A DNA stretch of 64,000 nucleotides, from the NCBI RefSeq assembly GCF_001280065.1, contig NZ_LGEA01000091.1, positions 248,001 to 312,000 on the forward strand. The letters run 5' to 3'. The DNA is from Streptomyces sp. NRRL B-1140. Lineage in GTDB: Bacteria; Actinomycetota; Actinomycetes; Streptomycetales; Streptomycetaceae. Positions 22,353 through 30,572 of the stretch are shown here, one piece after another. Every line of letters begins with the position of its first letter. The stretch's first letter is position 1. The translations under genes were made by a program, and so were the position numbers. The notes beneath the pieces were generated by a model, which saw nothing but the letters and a program-made list of their open reading frames with translations, was not told the DNA's origin and searched no databases.

Positions 22353-23822
22353 TCAGATGCGGGTCAGCGCCCAGAAGCCCACGGCGTAGCAGGCCAGCGC
22401 GAGGAGCAGCAGCGGGACCGTCACCTTGGCCGGGGGCCCCGGGCGGGAGGGCCGGTGTGCCCGATGCCGTGACGGCGCCTGACCGCCCGGCGGGGCGCTC
22501 GGTGTCGGGGTGGTGTACGAGGCTGTGGAGGCGTCCGTTCGGTAGTGCTCCGCAGGGGGCAGCGGAGGGCCGGAGTACACCGGGGGGAGTGGCTGTGCGG
22601 ACGACAGGCGGTGCGTGGGGTCGGAAGGGGAGACGGACACCGGCTGGTGCGGGGCGTGGACCGGGGAGGGCTGGGACGGTCCGGCCGCGGAGGATGAGGT
22701 GACGGTGGGCTGTGGCGGCGGCAGATGGAAGCTGCCGGTGTCCGACATGGAGGGCGGCCGGGCCGGCCCGGCGGTGTGGCGCGGGTCGGACGGCACCGGC
22801 TCCGCGTGGTGCCGCTGGGGCTCGGAGTGCTGTCCGTCCGGGGCCGACGGTCCGCCGTCGTCCCGCCCGGGCCGAGAACGTTCCCCGCTCGTCCCGGAGT
22901 GCTCGGACGGCGCCTCCCCCGGCCCCAGCCCCTTCGCTCTCTCCAGTGGCCCCTCGGGCGCGAACCCCCCGGGCAGCGGGCCCAGTTGGTCGAAGATCTC
23001 GATCAGCTCGTCGTCCGGTCCGGGCTCCGGAAGCAGCTCCGCGGCGGCGGCGAGTGCCTTGCGCGCCCCCGTGGCCGTACGGAACCGCGCCTCGGGATCC
23101 GGCTGGAGCAGCATGGCCACCACCTGCCACAGCGGCTCGGGGATGCCCTTGGGTGCGCCGGGCGTCCCGTGCTCGGCGAAGTACTGGATGAGTGCCTTGC
23201 TGTCCGGCTTGGCGCCCTCCAGCAGATACAGCGCGACCAGTCCTACGGCGAACAGGTCGGCGGGAAAATCCGGTTCGGCACCCATCATCTGCTCGGGTGC
23301 GAGATAACCAGGGGTCCCCACCACGAGGTTGGTCTCCGTCAGACGGGGCTCACCCAGCCGCATCGCGATGCCGAAGTCGGACAGCCGCAGCCGCGGCCGG
23401 CCCGTGCCGGTGGCCTCCAGCAGCACATTGGCGGGTTTCACGTCACGATGGACGACGCCCTCCGCGTGCACCGCGGACAGGCCCGACAGCAACTGGTCGA
23501 GCAGGGTGCAGACGAACGCCGGCGGGAGGGGGCCGTAGTCCCCGACGAGGTGTGCGAGTGATCCGCCCGCGACCAGGTCCATGGTGAACAGGACCTTGTC
23601 GTCGTCGGCGGCCCAGCTGGTCGGGGCGAGTACATGCGGGTGGTCGATCCGCAGGGCCTGCTCCCGTACGAAGCGCAGCAGTGAGTGCGCATCGCTCTGG
23701 AGCAGGACCTTGGCGGCCACATAGCGGCGGCGGCGGTGGTCCCAGGCACGCCAGACGGCACCGACCCCTCCGCGTCCGATCGGGTCGACCAATTCGTACC
23801 GGCCGGCGAAGACCTCACCCAT
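22353..23822 (-). CDS. Membrane-anchored serine/threonine protein kinase
   Basis: This is a Hanks-type kinase of 489 aa. The glycine loop IGRGGVGAVW lies at residues 15-24, the ATP lysine is K38 (VAAKVL), the catalytic loop HRDVKPAN at 125-132, DFG at 149-151 and the activation-segment end GTPGYLAPEQ at 169-178. A long Pro/Ser/His-rich linker (about 290-455) leads to a single C-terminal membrane helix near 466-486 (VTVPLLLLALACYAVGFWAL), with almost no extracellular part. It therefore lacks a sensor domain such as PASTA. Substrates are unknown. It lies on the strand opposite its upstream neighbour and shares orientation with the DNA-binding protein gene behind it. Confidence 0.93.
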   Translation of the reverse strand: MGEVFAGRYELVDPIGRGGVGAVWRAWDHRRRRYVAAKVLLQSDAHSLLRFVREQALRIDHPHVLAPTSWAADDDKVLFTMDLVAGGSLAHLVGDYGPLPPAFVCTLLDQLLSGLSAVHAEGVVHRDVKPANVLLEATGTGRPRLRLSDFGIAMRLGEPRLTETNLVVGTPGYLAPEQMMGAEPDFPADLFAVGLVALYLLEGAKPDSKALIQYFAEHGTPGAPKGIPEPLWQVVAMLLQPDPEARFRTATGARKALAAAAELLPEPGPDDELIEIFDQLGPLPGGFAPEGPLERAKGLGPGEAPSEHSGTSGERSRPGRDDGGPSAPDGQHSEPQRHHAEPVPSDPRHTAGPARPPSMSDTGSFHLPPPQPTVTSSSAAGPSQPSPVHAPHQPVSVSPSDPTHRLSSAQPLPPVYSGPPLPPAEHYRTDASTASYTTPTPSAPPGGQAPSRHRAHRPSRPGPPAKVTVPLLLLALACYAVGFWALTRI

Positions 23823-24087
23823 GGCTGTACGTCGCTCCTCCCCCTGCGGCTTTCCCCCTTGCTTCCCCTTCGGCGAGTCCTACGACTCCCCGGCGGGCGA
23901 AACGGCTCCCCCGAGCCCTTCGCTGCCCCCCGAGCCCCCGGTTCCCCCGATGAGTGATACGTCCCCCTCGCGTCGACCGGTCCCCCGTACGGAGCACGCC
24001 CCCTCGTGCCCGTCCGTACCGCGACCCGTCCCCCGTCACCTCACCCGCACCCGCTGCCGAACCCCCTTCGGCAACCGGGTGGTGGGA

Positions 24088-24636
24088 TCAGCTCTGGTGG
24101 GACTGGTAGTGCGAGACCGCGTCCGAGGTGCGGCCGGCACCGTAGACCCGGAGGAACTCTGCCAGCTCCGGATGGGTCGGGGCGAGGGTGTCGGCGGCGT
24201 CGATGATGTCGCCCGCCGCCGCGACCGACCGCAGCAGCGACTGGATCTCACGCACGACGCGCTTGACCGTGGGCGCCCCCGAACTGCTCGTCGTCTGCGT
24301 GGTGTTGCTCAGCACCGAGCCCCCCTGTGACTTCTTGATCTCCTCCATCCGCTCGGTGGCCTCCCCCGCGCTCACGCTGCCGTCCGCGACCTGCCCCGCC
24401 AGGTCCTGCAGCAGCTGAACCCGCTGCACCACGGCGGGATTGCCGATCTTCGCGCGCTGACCGCTCATCAGCTGCGACAGCATCGGTGCGGACAGTCCCA
24501 GAACCCCCGCGAGACGAGCCTGGTTGAGACCAAGATCGTCGATGAGCCTACGGAAGAGCGCCCCCAGCGGCTCCCCGTACCAGTTCCGCTGCAGTTCCCG
24601 CGCTCTTGCGGTCGCTTCCTGCTGTGCGGCGTCCAT
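24088..24636 (-). CDS. Helix-turn-helix DNA-binding protein
   Basis: From the ATG at 24636, which follows a good GGGGAGA ribosome site, the protein is 182 aa (MDAAQQEATARARELQRNW...). Earlier in-frame starts exist (up to 24747) but lack a ribosome site. Residues 25-70 contain an XRE-like helix-turn-helix (LGLNQARLAGVLGLSAPMLSQLMSGQRAKIGN). The rest is helical, with no ligand domain that I recognise. This is a conserved Streptomyces gene next to tRNA-Ala. Its target is unknown, and the adjacent kinase gene on the same strand could be a partner (inference). Confidence 0.8.
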   Translation of the reverse strand: MDAAQQEATARARELQRNWYGEPLGALFRRLIDDLGLNQARLAGVLGLSAPMLSQLMSGQRAKIGNPAVVQRVQLLQDLAGQVADGSVSAGEATERMEEIKKSQGGSVLSNTTQTTSSSGAPTVKRVVREIQSLLRSVAAAGDIIDAADTLAPTHPELAEFLRVYGAGRTSDAVSHYQSHQS

Positions 24637-24817
24637 TGCGTCTCCCCATCGCTTCCCCATGTACGGCGGTTCGCGGTAGCGAACCACGCCGAGCATCTTA
24701 CGGAGAGTGGTCGACGACGGGGACCCCCAATCTTTTTGCGGAACCACGGGGGTGACCCGGTACTCTGGTCTCCGACGCCCGCCGGGACACGGTTTCTCCG
24801 GTCGGACGTCCCCTTAA

Positions 24818-24890
24818 GGGGCCTTAGCTCAGTTGGTAGAGCGCTGTCTTTGCATGGCAGATGTCAGGGGTTCGACTCCCCTAGGCTCCA
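24818..24890 (+). tRNA. tRNA-Ala (anticodon TGC)
   Basis: Acceptor GGGGCCT pairs with AGGCTCC, including the G3-U70 pair that identifies tRNA-Ala. The anticodon loop is TTTGCAT and the T-arm GGGGTTCGACTCCCC. CCA is not encoded. Confidence 0.98.
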
Positions 24891-24900
24891 CTCTAAAAAT

Positions 24901-24941
24901 GCCCTCCGAACTGCGGAAACGTGGAATCGGAGGGCGTTTTT
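24901..24941 (+). terminator. tRNA-Ala terminator
   Basis: GCCCTCCGA (24901-24909) pairs with TCGGAGGGC (24927-24935) and a T5 run follows, 10 bp after the tRNA. Confidence 0.85.
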
Positions 24942-24970
24942 GCGTGTCCGTGCGGATGCGGGGAGCGCGT

Positions 24971-24984
24971 GTTTCACGTGAAAC
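24971..24984. other. parS centromere site (perfect)
   Basis: Perfect GTTTCACGTGAAAC between tRNA-Ala and the DUF5324 gene, on the other side of oriC from parAB. parS sites flanking oriC on both sides are the Streptomyces pattern. Confidence 0.95.
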
Positions 24985-24996
24985 GGCCCGGCGCCC

Positions 24997-25698
24997 TCAG
25001 GAACGGTCGTCGCGGCGGGAGGCCTCGTCCTCGGCCTGCTTGGCTTCGACCTCCGGGTCCAGGACCGACGGGCCGGTGCCGTCCACGGACGACAGGCGCC
25101 CCGACTCAGGGACCTCCGTCGCGGCCGGCGGCTCCACCAGCCAGTCCGGATTGGCCTGCTTGTCCCACCACTTCCACGCGGCGAACGCACCGCCCGCGAC
25201 CACACCCAGGATCACCAGCGTCTTCGCGGCCTTACCGGCCTTGGCCCGCCGCTCGTGCTTGCGGACCAGCTTCTGGATCTCCTTGGGCGAGACCTGTCCA
25301 CGCAGCGCGGACAGAGCGGCCACACTCCGGGCCGCGGCCTCGGTCGTGACAGGCACGGCCGCAGCCACCGCCTGCTCGATCCTCGGTCGCGAGTACTCCG
25401 CCGCCTGGCGGGCAGCCTTGCGAGTACGCTCGGCGGCTTCCTGGGCGGCCTGGTCGACCTTCGGCGGCACATGCGTGCGGGCCTGCTCCAGGTACGGCTG
25501 CACATGGGTGCCGTACTGGACGCGCGCCTGCCCTGCGGCCTGCGTCACCTTGGGCGCTAGCCGTACGCGTGCCTCGTGTGCGTAGTGCGCGGCCCTGTCC
25601 TTGGCCGTGTCGGCGTAGGGCGCCACCACTTCCGCGGCGTGCAGCACGCTGTCCTTCGCCGAACCAGTCGCGGCGCGCACGCTGTCGATGCGGGTCAC
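24997..25698 (-). CDS. DUF5324 family protein
   Basis: This 233-aa protein has an Ala-rich amphipathic helical N-terminal region (residues 1-140, with repeated spacing of Ala, Gln and Arg), then one membrane segment (TLVILGVVAGGAFAAWKWW, about 165-183) and a polar tail. It matches the Streptomyces-conserved DUF5324 family, whose function is unknown. Its long helix-rich part recalls apolipoprotein-like membrane-surface helices (inference). It ends 13 bp from a parS site. Confidence 0.8.
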   Translation of the reverse strand: MTRIDSVRAATGSAKDSVLHAAEVVAPYADTAKDRAAHYAHEARVRLAPKVTQAAGQARVQYGTHVQPYLEQARTHVPPKVDQAAQEAAERTRKAARQAAEYSRPRIEQAVAAAVPVTTEAAARSVAALSALRGQVSPKEIQKLVRKHERRAKAGKAAKTLVILGVVAGGAFAAWKWWDKQANPDWLVEPPAATEVPESGRLSSVDGTGPSVLDPEVEAKQAEDEASRRDDRS

Positions 25699-26036
25699 GG
25701 GTTCCTCCTCCTCGGTGGCGTACGGTATTTCGACTTTCCACCCTTTTACGGATCATGCCTCCCGACGCACGACCGGGCACGCGCGGAAGGGCATCCGGGT
25801 CACGCGAACCGGCATCCAAAGCCGATCACGTGCGATAGCGGACGAATGGGAGACAACAGGAGCTTGTCGTCGACAATGCCACGGATCGCCGCCGAGCGCC
25901 CCCGCCCCGGCACGGCTCGACCGGTTTTCTCCGCCCGCCCGCCGAGGGTTTCCCCCCGCTGCACCGAGGTCGGGCGACGCGGAGGCCCGTCCATGCGAGG
26001 ATCGGGGAGTCACGGAAAGACAACGGAAGGCAGATC
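25699..26036. promoter_or_regulatory. Divergent region between the DUF5324 gene and ppiA
   Basis: A 338-bp gap between divergent genes. I see no strong repeat or DnaA box. The ppiA ribosome site GGAAGGC lies at its end. Several short frames here lack codon bias. Confidence 0.4.
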
Positions 26037-26564
26037 GTGGCCGAGCAGCTCTACGCCACCCTGAAGACCAATCACGGCGACATCGAAGTCCGGCTCCTGC
26101 CGAACCACGCGCCCAAGACGGTCAAGAACTTCGTCGAGCTCGCCCAGGGCGAGCGGGAGTGGACCCACCCGCAGACGGGTGCGAAGTCCACGGACAGGCT
26201 CTACGACGGCACGGTCTTCCACCGGGTGATCAGTGGATTCATGATCCAGGGCGGTGACCCGCTGGGCAACGGCACCGGCGGTCCCGGCTACCAGTTCGAA
26301 GACGAGTTCCACCCGGACCTGCGCTTCGACAAGCCCTACCTGCTGGCGATGGCCAATGCCGGACCGGGCACCAACGGCTCGCAGTTCTTCATCACCGTCT
26401 CCCCGACGGCGTGGCTGAACCGCAAGCACACCATCTTCGGCGAGGTCACCGACGCGGCGAGCCAGAAGGTCGTCGACACCATCGCCACGACCCAGACGAA
26501 CCCGCGCACCGACCGCCCGCTCAACGACGTGATCATCGAGTCGGTCGTCATCGAGACCCGCTGA
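26037..26564 (+). CDS. ppiA: Peptidyl-prolyl cis-trans isomerase, cyclophilin type
   Basis: A cytoplasmic cyclophilin of 175 aa that catalyses X-Pro isomerisation and aids folding. The catalytic Arg lies in FHRVISGFMIQGGDP (R63 region), and GPGTNGSQFFITVSPTAWLN and KHTIFGEV form the active-site and cyclosporin-binding surface. There is no signal peptide. The position matches Mycobacterium ppiA (Rv0009) near the origin. The GTG start follows GGAAGGCAGATC. Confidence 0.96.
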   Translation: MAEQLYATLKTNHGDIEVRLLPNHAPKTVKNFVELAQGEREWTHPQTGAKSTDRLYDGTVFHRVISGFMIQGGDPLGNGTGGPGYQFEDEFHPDLRFDKPYLLAMANAGPGTNGSQFFITVSPTAWLNRKHTIFGEVTDAASQKVVDTIATTQTNPRTDRPLNDVIIESVVIETR

Positions 26565-26641
26565 GCGAAGAAAGGCTCCCACCGGGACACCACGCGAGCC
26601 TCCCACCAGGCACCACGCGCAGGCTCCCGCGGGGAACCAAT

Positions 26642-26681
26642 CGCCCCGCTCATCCGTAAGGATGAGCGGGGCGGGCTTTTC
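26642..26681 (+). terminator. ppiA terminator
   Basis: A perfect 14-bp stem (26642-26655 with 26660-26673) around a GTAA tetraloop, followed by GGCTTTT. Confidence 0.9.
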
Positions 26682-26702
26682 TCACACGACCAAGGGGAGA
26701 CC

Positions 26703-27593
26703 ATGGACGACCAGGCTGCGGGCAGCCCGCAGGACGCCCACAGCGTCCCCATGTGCTACCGCCACCCGGACCGCGAGACCGGCATCCGCTGCACACGCTG
26801 CGAGCGCCCCATCTGCCCCGAGTGCATGGTCAACGCCTCCGTCGGCTTCCAGTGCCCCGAGTGCGTCCGCACCGGCTCCGGCACCGGCCACTCACCCACG
26901 GCCGCCATGCCCCGCACGATCGCGGGCGGCTCCATCGCCGCCGACCCCCGGCTCCTGACCAAGATCCTCATCGGCATCAACCTGGCCGTGTTCATCGCCG
27001 TCCAGGTCCACGAGTCACTGCTCAACGACATCGTCCTGCTCGGTGCCTGGCCACCGGCGCCCTTCACACCCACACAGGGCGTGGCGGGCGGCGAGTGGTA
27101 CCGCATGGTGACGTCGATGTTCACGCACCAGGAGATCTGGCACATCGCGTTCAACATGCTCAGCCTGTGGTGGCTCGGCGGCCCGCTCGAAGCGGCCCTC
27201 GGCCGCGCCCGCTACCTGGCGCTCTACCTCATCTCCGGCCTCGCCGGCAGCGCCCTGGCGTACCTGCTGACCTCCCCGACCACGGCGACCCTCGGTGCCT
27301 CGGGCGCGATCTTCGGCCTCTTCGGCGCGACAGCCGTACTGATGCGCCGGCTCAACTACGACATGCGGCCGATCATCGCGCTGCTCGTGATCAACCTGAT
27401 CTTCACTTTCAGCCCCGGCTTCAACATCTCCTGGCAGGCCCACATCGGGGGCCTGGTAGCCGGTGTCGTCGTCGGATACGCCATGGTCCACGCTCCCCGC
27501 GAGCACCGCGCGATCGTGCAGTACGGCACCTGCGCCCTGGTCCTGGGGGTGGTCGTGCTCATGACCCTTCTGAGGACGGCGCAGCTCGCCTGA
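26703..27593 (+). CDS. Rhomboid-family intramembrane serine protease with N-terminal zinc finger
   Basis: This 296-aa protein starts with a B-box-like zinc finger (Cys18, Cys30, Cys33, Cys38, Cys41, Cys51 and Cys54, plus His residues). A rhomboid domain of six predicted helices follows. The catalytic dyad is Ser200 in GASGAIFG and His247 in QAHIGGLVAG. The oxyanion-side WHIAFNM contains His147 and Asn151. It should cleave membrane substrates within or near the bilayer, but none is known here. The position between ppiA and crgA is conserved in Streptomyces. Confidence 0.94.
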   Translation: MDDQAAGSPQDAHSVPMCYRHPDRETGIRCTRCERPICPECMVNASVGFQCPECVRTGSGTGHSPTAAMPRTIAGGSIAADPRLLTKILIGINLAVFIAVQVHESLLNDIVLLGAWPPAPFTPTQGVAGGEWYRMVTSMFTHQEIWHIAFNMLSLWWLGGPLEAALGRARYLALYLISGLAGSALAYLLTSPTTATLGASGAIFGLFGATAVLMRRLNYDMRPIIALLVINLIFTFSPGFNISWQAHIGGLVAGVVVGYAMVHAPREHRAIVQYGTCALVLGVVVLMTLLRTAQLA

Positions 27594-27600
27594 GCAGGCG

Positions 27601-27800
27601 TTGTCCACAGCGGGTGGCGGATCTTGTGCATACGGTGTGGGAACACATGTGCCCCCTGCCGCAGACCCGCGTACACGCAGGTCAGGCAGGGGGCGAACAA
27701 GTTTTCGAGTGCCGGTACTTCCGTCATACCGGCGTCAACACCCAACGGGTTATCCACAGATCGTCTTCATTATCCCCATGTGGAAAACTGCTGTGGATAA
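27601..27800. promoter_or_regulatory. Cluster of high-match DnaA boxes beside crgA
   Basis: Within 200 bp there are TTGTCCACA (27601-27609), TTATCCACA (27750-27758), TTATCCCCA (27770-27778) and an inverted TTATCCACA (27792-27800). An inverted TTTCCACAT-like word lies between the last two. TTATCCACA is the strongest DnaA box consensus. Clusters of high-affinity boxes outside oriC are known in S. coelicolor and titrate DnaA. The stretch also serves as the 3' flank of both convergent neighbours, rhomboid and crgA. Confidence 0.85.
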
Positions 27801-27847
27801 CTCAACGAACACCCCTGGGCAGAGCTGCGTTCACCGTGCGGTGAACG

Positions 27848-28102
27848 CTACTTCCACTGGGTCGAGACACCGAATCCGGCGGCGATGAAGCCGAAGCCCA
27901 CCACGATGTTCCAGTTGCCCAGCGAGTCGATGGGCAGGGTTCCGTCGGTGACGTAGAAGACGACGATCCAGGCCAGGCCGATGAGGAACATGGCCAGCAT
28001 GACGGGCGCGACCCAGGCACGGTTGCTGAGCTTGATGGCGGTCGTCTGCTTGGCAGGCGGCGGCGTGTAGTCGGCCTTCTTGCGGATACGTGACTTCGGC
28101 AC
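27848..28102 (-). CDS. crgA: Cell division inhibitor CrgA
   Basis: CrgA is a small membrane protein that restrains FtsZ-ring formation during Streptomyces sporulation and interacts with septation and peptidoglycan proteins in Mycobacterium. The GTG at 28102 after AGGAGAGACC gives 84 aa ([16 protein letters not shown]...), the exact family length. Two membrane helices (about residues 31-52 and 63-80) and the C-terminal GVSTQWK are typical. A longer open frame upstream overlaps the divergent DUF881 gene and is not used. Confidence 0.97.
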   Translation of the reverse strand: MPKSRIRKKADYTPPPAKQTTAIKLSNRAWVAPVMLAMFLIGLAWIVVFYVTDGTLPIDSLGNWNIVVGFGFIAAGFGVSTQWK

Positions 28103-28241
28103 GAGGGTCTCTCCTGTCGATGCGCTGCGTGGCCGCGCAGGTAACTGGGTCGGTCTCGGGGCAGCGTGAGGGGACTCCGATTGCTCCCCCGGGCGTCCGT
28201 TAGCGTAGTGCTTCCGCCGCGCCGAAGGAGATAAGGGTACG

Positions 28242-29021
28242 TTGAGCAATTCTGCCGACTCCCCCGGGACGGGATCCACCCCTGGGCGCGCAAGCCGTTT
28301 CCGGCCCGTGCGCATCCTCACGGCGGCCGTGTTCGCTCTCGCGGGGCTCCTTTTCTTCACCAGCTTCAACACGGCCAAGGGCACCAACATCCGCACGGAC
28401 ACCTCTCTGCTGAAGTTGTCCGATCTCATCCATGAGCGCAGCCGCGAGAACGGTGCGCTGGACGAGACCAACGGCACCCTGCGTCAGGAGATAGAGGCGC
28501 TGGCCGAGCGCGACGACGGCAGTACCAAGGCGGAGGACGACAAGCTGACCGCGCTGGAGAAGCGCGCGGGTACGCAGAAGCTCACGGGCGACTCGCTCAC
28601 GGTGACTCTCAACGACGCTCCGCCGGACGCCACCGCCAAGCTCCCCGGCTATCCCGAGCCCCAGCCGGACTACCTGGTCATTCACCAGCAGGACCTTCAG
28701 GCCGTGGTGAACGCGCTGTGGAAGGGCGGGGCCAAGGGCATCAAGGTCATGGATCAGCGGCTGATCTCGACCAGTGCGGTGCGCTGCGTGGGCAACACCC
28801 TGATCCTTCAGGGCCGTGTCTACTCGCCGCCGTACAAGATCACTGCGGTGGGTGACCCGAGTGCGCTGCAGAAGGCGCTGGCGGCCTCTCCGGCCATCCA
28901 GAACTACATGGTCTACGTCAACGTCTACGGGCTCGGCTGGAAAGTCGAGGAGAACGGCCCGGTGACTCTGCCCGGCTACTCGGGCACAGTGGATCTGCAC
29001 TACGCGAAGCCCGTGGAGTAG
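28242..29021 (+). CDS. DUF881 family membrane-anchored protein
   Basis: This 259-aa protein has one N-terminal membrane helix (about residues 24-43), a coiled-coil stretch (58-110) and a DUF881 domain (110-255, with [30 protein letters not shown] and [12 protein letters not shown]). The family resembles the SpoIIQ/FtsQ-neighbourhood proteins conserved in actinobacteria, and Mycobacterium Rv0012 is the positional counterpart. The function is unknown. The TTG at 28242, preceded by AAGGAG, is the best start. The gene diverges from crgA and heads the sortase operon. Confidence 0.88.
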   Translation: MSNSADSPGTGSTPGRASRFRPVRILTAAVFALAGLLFFTSFNTAKGTNIRTDTSLLKLSDLIHERSRENGALDETNGTLRQEIEALAERDDGSTKAEDDKLTALEKRAGTQKLTGDSLTVTLNDAPPDATAKLPGYPEPQPDYLVIHQQDLQAVVNALWKGGAKGIKVMDQRLISTSAVRCVGNTLILQGRVYSPPYKITAVGDPSALQKALAASPAIQNYMVYVNVYGLGWKVEENGPVTLPGYSGTVDLHYAKPVE

Positions 29022-29044
29022 CGGCCAGGCCGGGGGAGCTGCCG

Positions 29045-29722
29045 GTGCGCGTGATCGTCAGGACCGTCAGCGAACTCTGCATCACGGTGGGCAGTGTGAT
29101 CGTGCTGTTCGTCGTCTACGTGCTCTTCTGGACCGGTGTGCGGGCCGACGGTGTCATGGACGACCAGATCGACCTGCTCCGCAAGGAGTGGTCGAAGCCC
29201 CGGCCGCCGGCCGGCGGCACTCCTGCGGGCCCTGTGAGGCCCGCGCCGTATGCCAAGGGCAGGCCTTTCGCGATCATGTACATTCCGCGGCTTGGTTTCA
29301 CGTGGAACAAGCCCGTGCTCGAGGGCACCGCCACCGCCACCTTGAAGAAGGGGCTGGGCCACTATGCCGAGACCGCGCAGCTCGGGCAGAGGGGGAACTT
29401 CGCGGTCGCCGGTCACCGCCGTACCCACGGGGACCCGTTCAAGGACTTTCCCGAGCTCAGGCGGGGGGACGCGGTGGTGCTGACCGACGGTACGACCTGG
29501 TTCACGTATCGGATCGACAAAGGCCCGTACAAAACAGTGCCGTCCGACATCGAGGTGATCGACCCTGTCCCACGTACATCCGGGTACACGCGGTCGGGGC
29601 GGTATCTGACGCTGACCACGTGCGAACCGGAATGGGGACACAGCCATCGGTTGATCGTCTGGGCGCACCTGGACTCCACTCAGCCTGTGGAGGCCGGGAA
29701 ACCAGAGGCGCTGCGCCGTTAG
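29045..29722 (+). CDS. Class E sortase (first of three)
   Basis: A sortase transpeptidase that covalently attaches LAXTG-type surface proteins to peptidoglycan. The 225-aa protein has an N-terminal membrane anchor (residues 8-28) and a sortase barrel with His124 (AGHRRTHGD), Cys193 (TLTTCEP) and Arg202 (HRLIVW). All three catalytic residues are present. The GTG start lies 23 bp after DUF881 with a GGGGGAG ribosome site. It is the shortest of the three sortases here. A one-mismatch parS site lies inside the coding sequence. Confidence 0.93.
   Translation: MRVIVRTVSELCITVGSVIVLFVVYVLFWTGVRADGVMDDQIDLLRKEWSKPRPPAGGTPAGPVRPAPYAKGRPFAIMYIPRLGFTWNKPVLEGTATATLKKGLGHYAETAQLGQRGNFAVAGHRRTHGDPFKDFPELRRGDAVVLTDGTTWFTYRIDKGPYKTVPSDIEVIDPVPRTSGYTRSGRYLTLTTCEPEWGHSHRLIVWAHLDSTQPVEAGKPEALRR
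29295..29308. other. Degenerate parS-like site inside the sortase gene
   Basis: GTTTCACGTGGAAC differs from the parS consensus at one position. It codes for part of the sortase and is 4.3 kb from the perfect site at 24971. Single-mismatch parS sites can bind ParB in Streptomyces. Confidence 0.6.
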
Positions 29723-29775
29723 TCTGGTTGCTGTACGGCGTGGGTCTGGTGCCGTGGTACGACGGAAGGGACGGC

Positions 29776-29937
29776 ATGTACGGCTGGATCTGGCGGCATC
29801 TGCCGGGAAACTCGTGGGTGAAGGCAGTGATCTCACTCGTCCTGGTCGTGGCCGTGGTCTACGTCCTTTTCCAGTACGTCTTCCCGTGGGCGGAACCGCT
29901 GCTGCCCTTCAACGATGTGACGGTGGACAACCAGTGA
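29776..29937 (+). CDS. Small single-pass membrane protein
   Basis: This 53-aa protein (MYGWIWRHLPGNSWVKAVISLVLVVAVVYVLFQYVFPWAEPLL...) has one strong membrane helix at residues 15-36 and a short acidic tail. The ATG follows GGAAGGGAC, and the stop overlaps the pabA start (GTGA). It is conserved by position in Streptomyces sortase loci, and its function is unknown. Codon bias is good, and the tight coupling argues that it is real. Confidence 0.8.
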   Translation: MYGWIWRHLPGNSWVKAVISLVLVVAVVYVLFQYVFPWAEPLLPFNDVTVDNQ

Positions 29938-30572
29938 GCGCGCGCATTCTCGTCGTCGACAACTACGACAGCTTCGTCTTCAACCTGGTCCAGTACCTGT
30001 ACCAGCTGGGCGCCGAGTGCGAGGTCCTGCGCAACGACGAGGTGTCGACCGCGCACGCTCAGGACGGTTTCGACGGGGTCCTGCTCTCTCCGGGCCCCGG
30101 CACGCCGGAGCAGGCCGGTGTGTGCGTGGACATGGTCCGGCACTGTGCCGGCACGGGTGTCCCGGTCTTCGGCGTGTGCCTGGGCATGCAGTCGATGCAG
30201 GTGGCGTACGGGGGTGTGGTGGACCGCGCGCCCGAGCTGCTGCACGGCAAGACGTCGCTGGTCGAGCACGGCGGAGGTGGTGTCTTCGCGGGTCTGCCCT
30301 CCCCCTTCACGGCGACGCGCTACCACTCGCTGGCCGCCGAGCCGGCGACGGTTCCGGCCGAGCTGGAGGTCACGGCGCGTACGCACGACGGCATCGTGAT
30401 GGGCCTCAGGCACCGCGAACTGCCGGTGGAGGGAGTGCAGTTCCATCCCGAGTCGGTGCTGACCGAGCACGGGCACCGGATGCTGGCGAACTGGCTTGTG
30501 GAGTGCGGGGACCAGGGCGCGGTGGAGAGGTCGGCCGGGCTCGCCCCGGTGGTGGGCAGGGCCACGGCGTGA
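29934..30572 (+). CDS. pabA: Aminodeoxychorismate/anthranilate synthase, glutamine amidotransferase subunit
   Basis: This class I glutamine amidotransferase supplies ammonia to PabB or TrpE for folate or tryptophan synthesis. The 212-aa protein contains DNYDSFVFNLVQYL (residues 9-22), the oxyanion LLSPGPGTP (about 50-58), the nucleophile Cys in GVCLGMQSMQVAYGG (about 81) and the HPES motif with the catalytic His/Glu. Mycobacterium trpG (Rv0013) is the positional match. Whether it serves folate, tryptophan or both is not decidable here. It overlaps the small membrane gene before it and the sortase gene after it by four bases each. Confidence 0.94.
   Translation: MSARILVVDNYDSFVFNLVQYLYQLGAECEVLRNDEVSTAHAQDGFDGVLLSPGPGTPEQAGVCVDMVRHCAGTGVPVFGVCLGMQSMQVAYGGVVDRAPELLHGKTSLVEHGGGGVFAGLPSPFTATRYHSLAAEPATVPAELEVTARTHDGIVMGLRHRELPVEGVQFHPESVLTEHGHRMLANWLVECGDQGAVERSAGLAPVVGRATA

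Noticed and set aside
23435..23448. parS-like sequence GTTTCACGTCACGA in the kinase gene
   Set aside because: Four mismatches against parS and no palindrome; the resemblance is chance.
19503..24890. tRNA-Ile and tRNA-Ala region as a prophage or island attachment
   Set aside because: No integrase, no duplicated tRNA 3' end, and the genes between them are conserved Streptomyces genes.
30017..30568. Long N-terminal extension of the second sortase
   Set aside because: It runs through pabA in another frame. The GTG at 30569 overlapping the pabA stop is the natural start.
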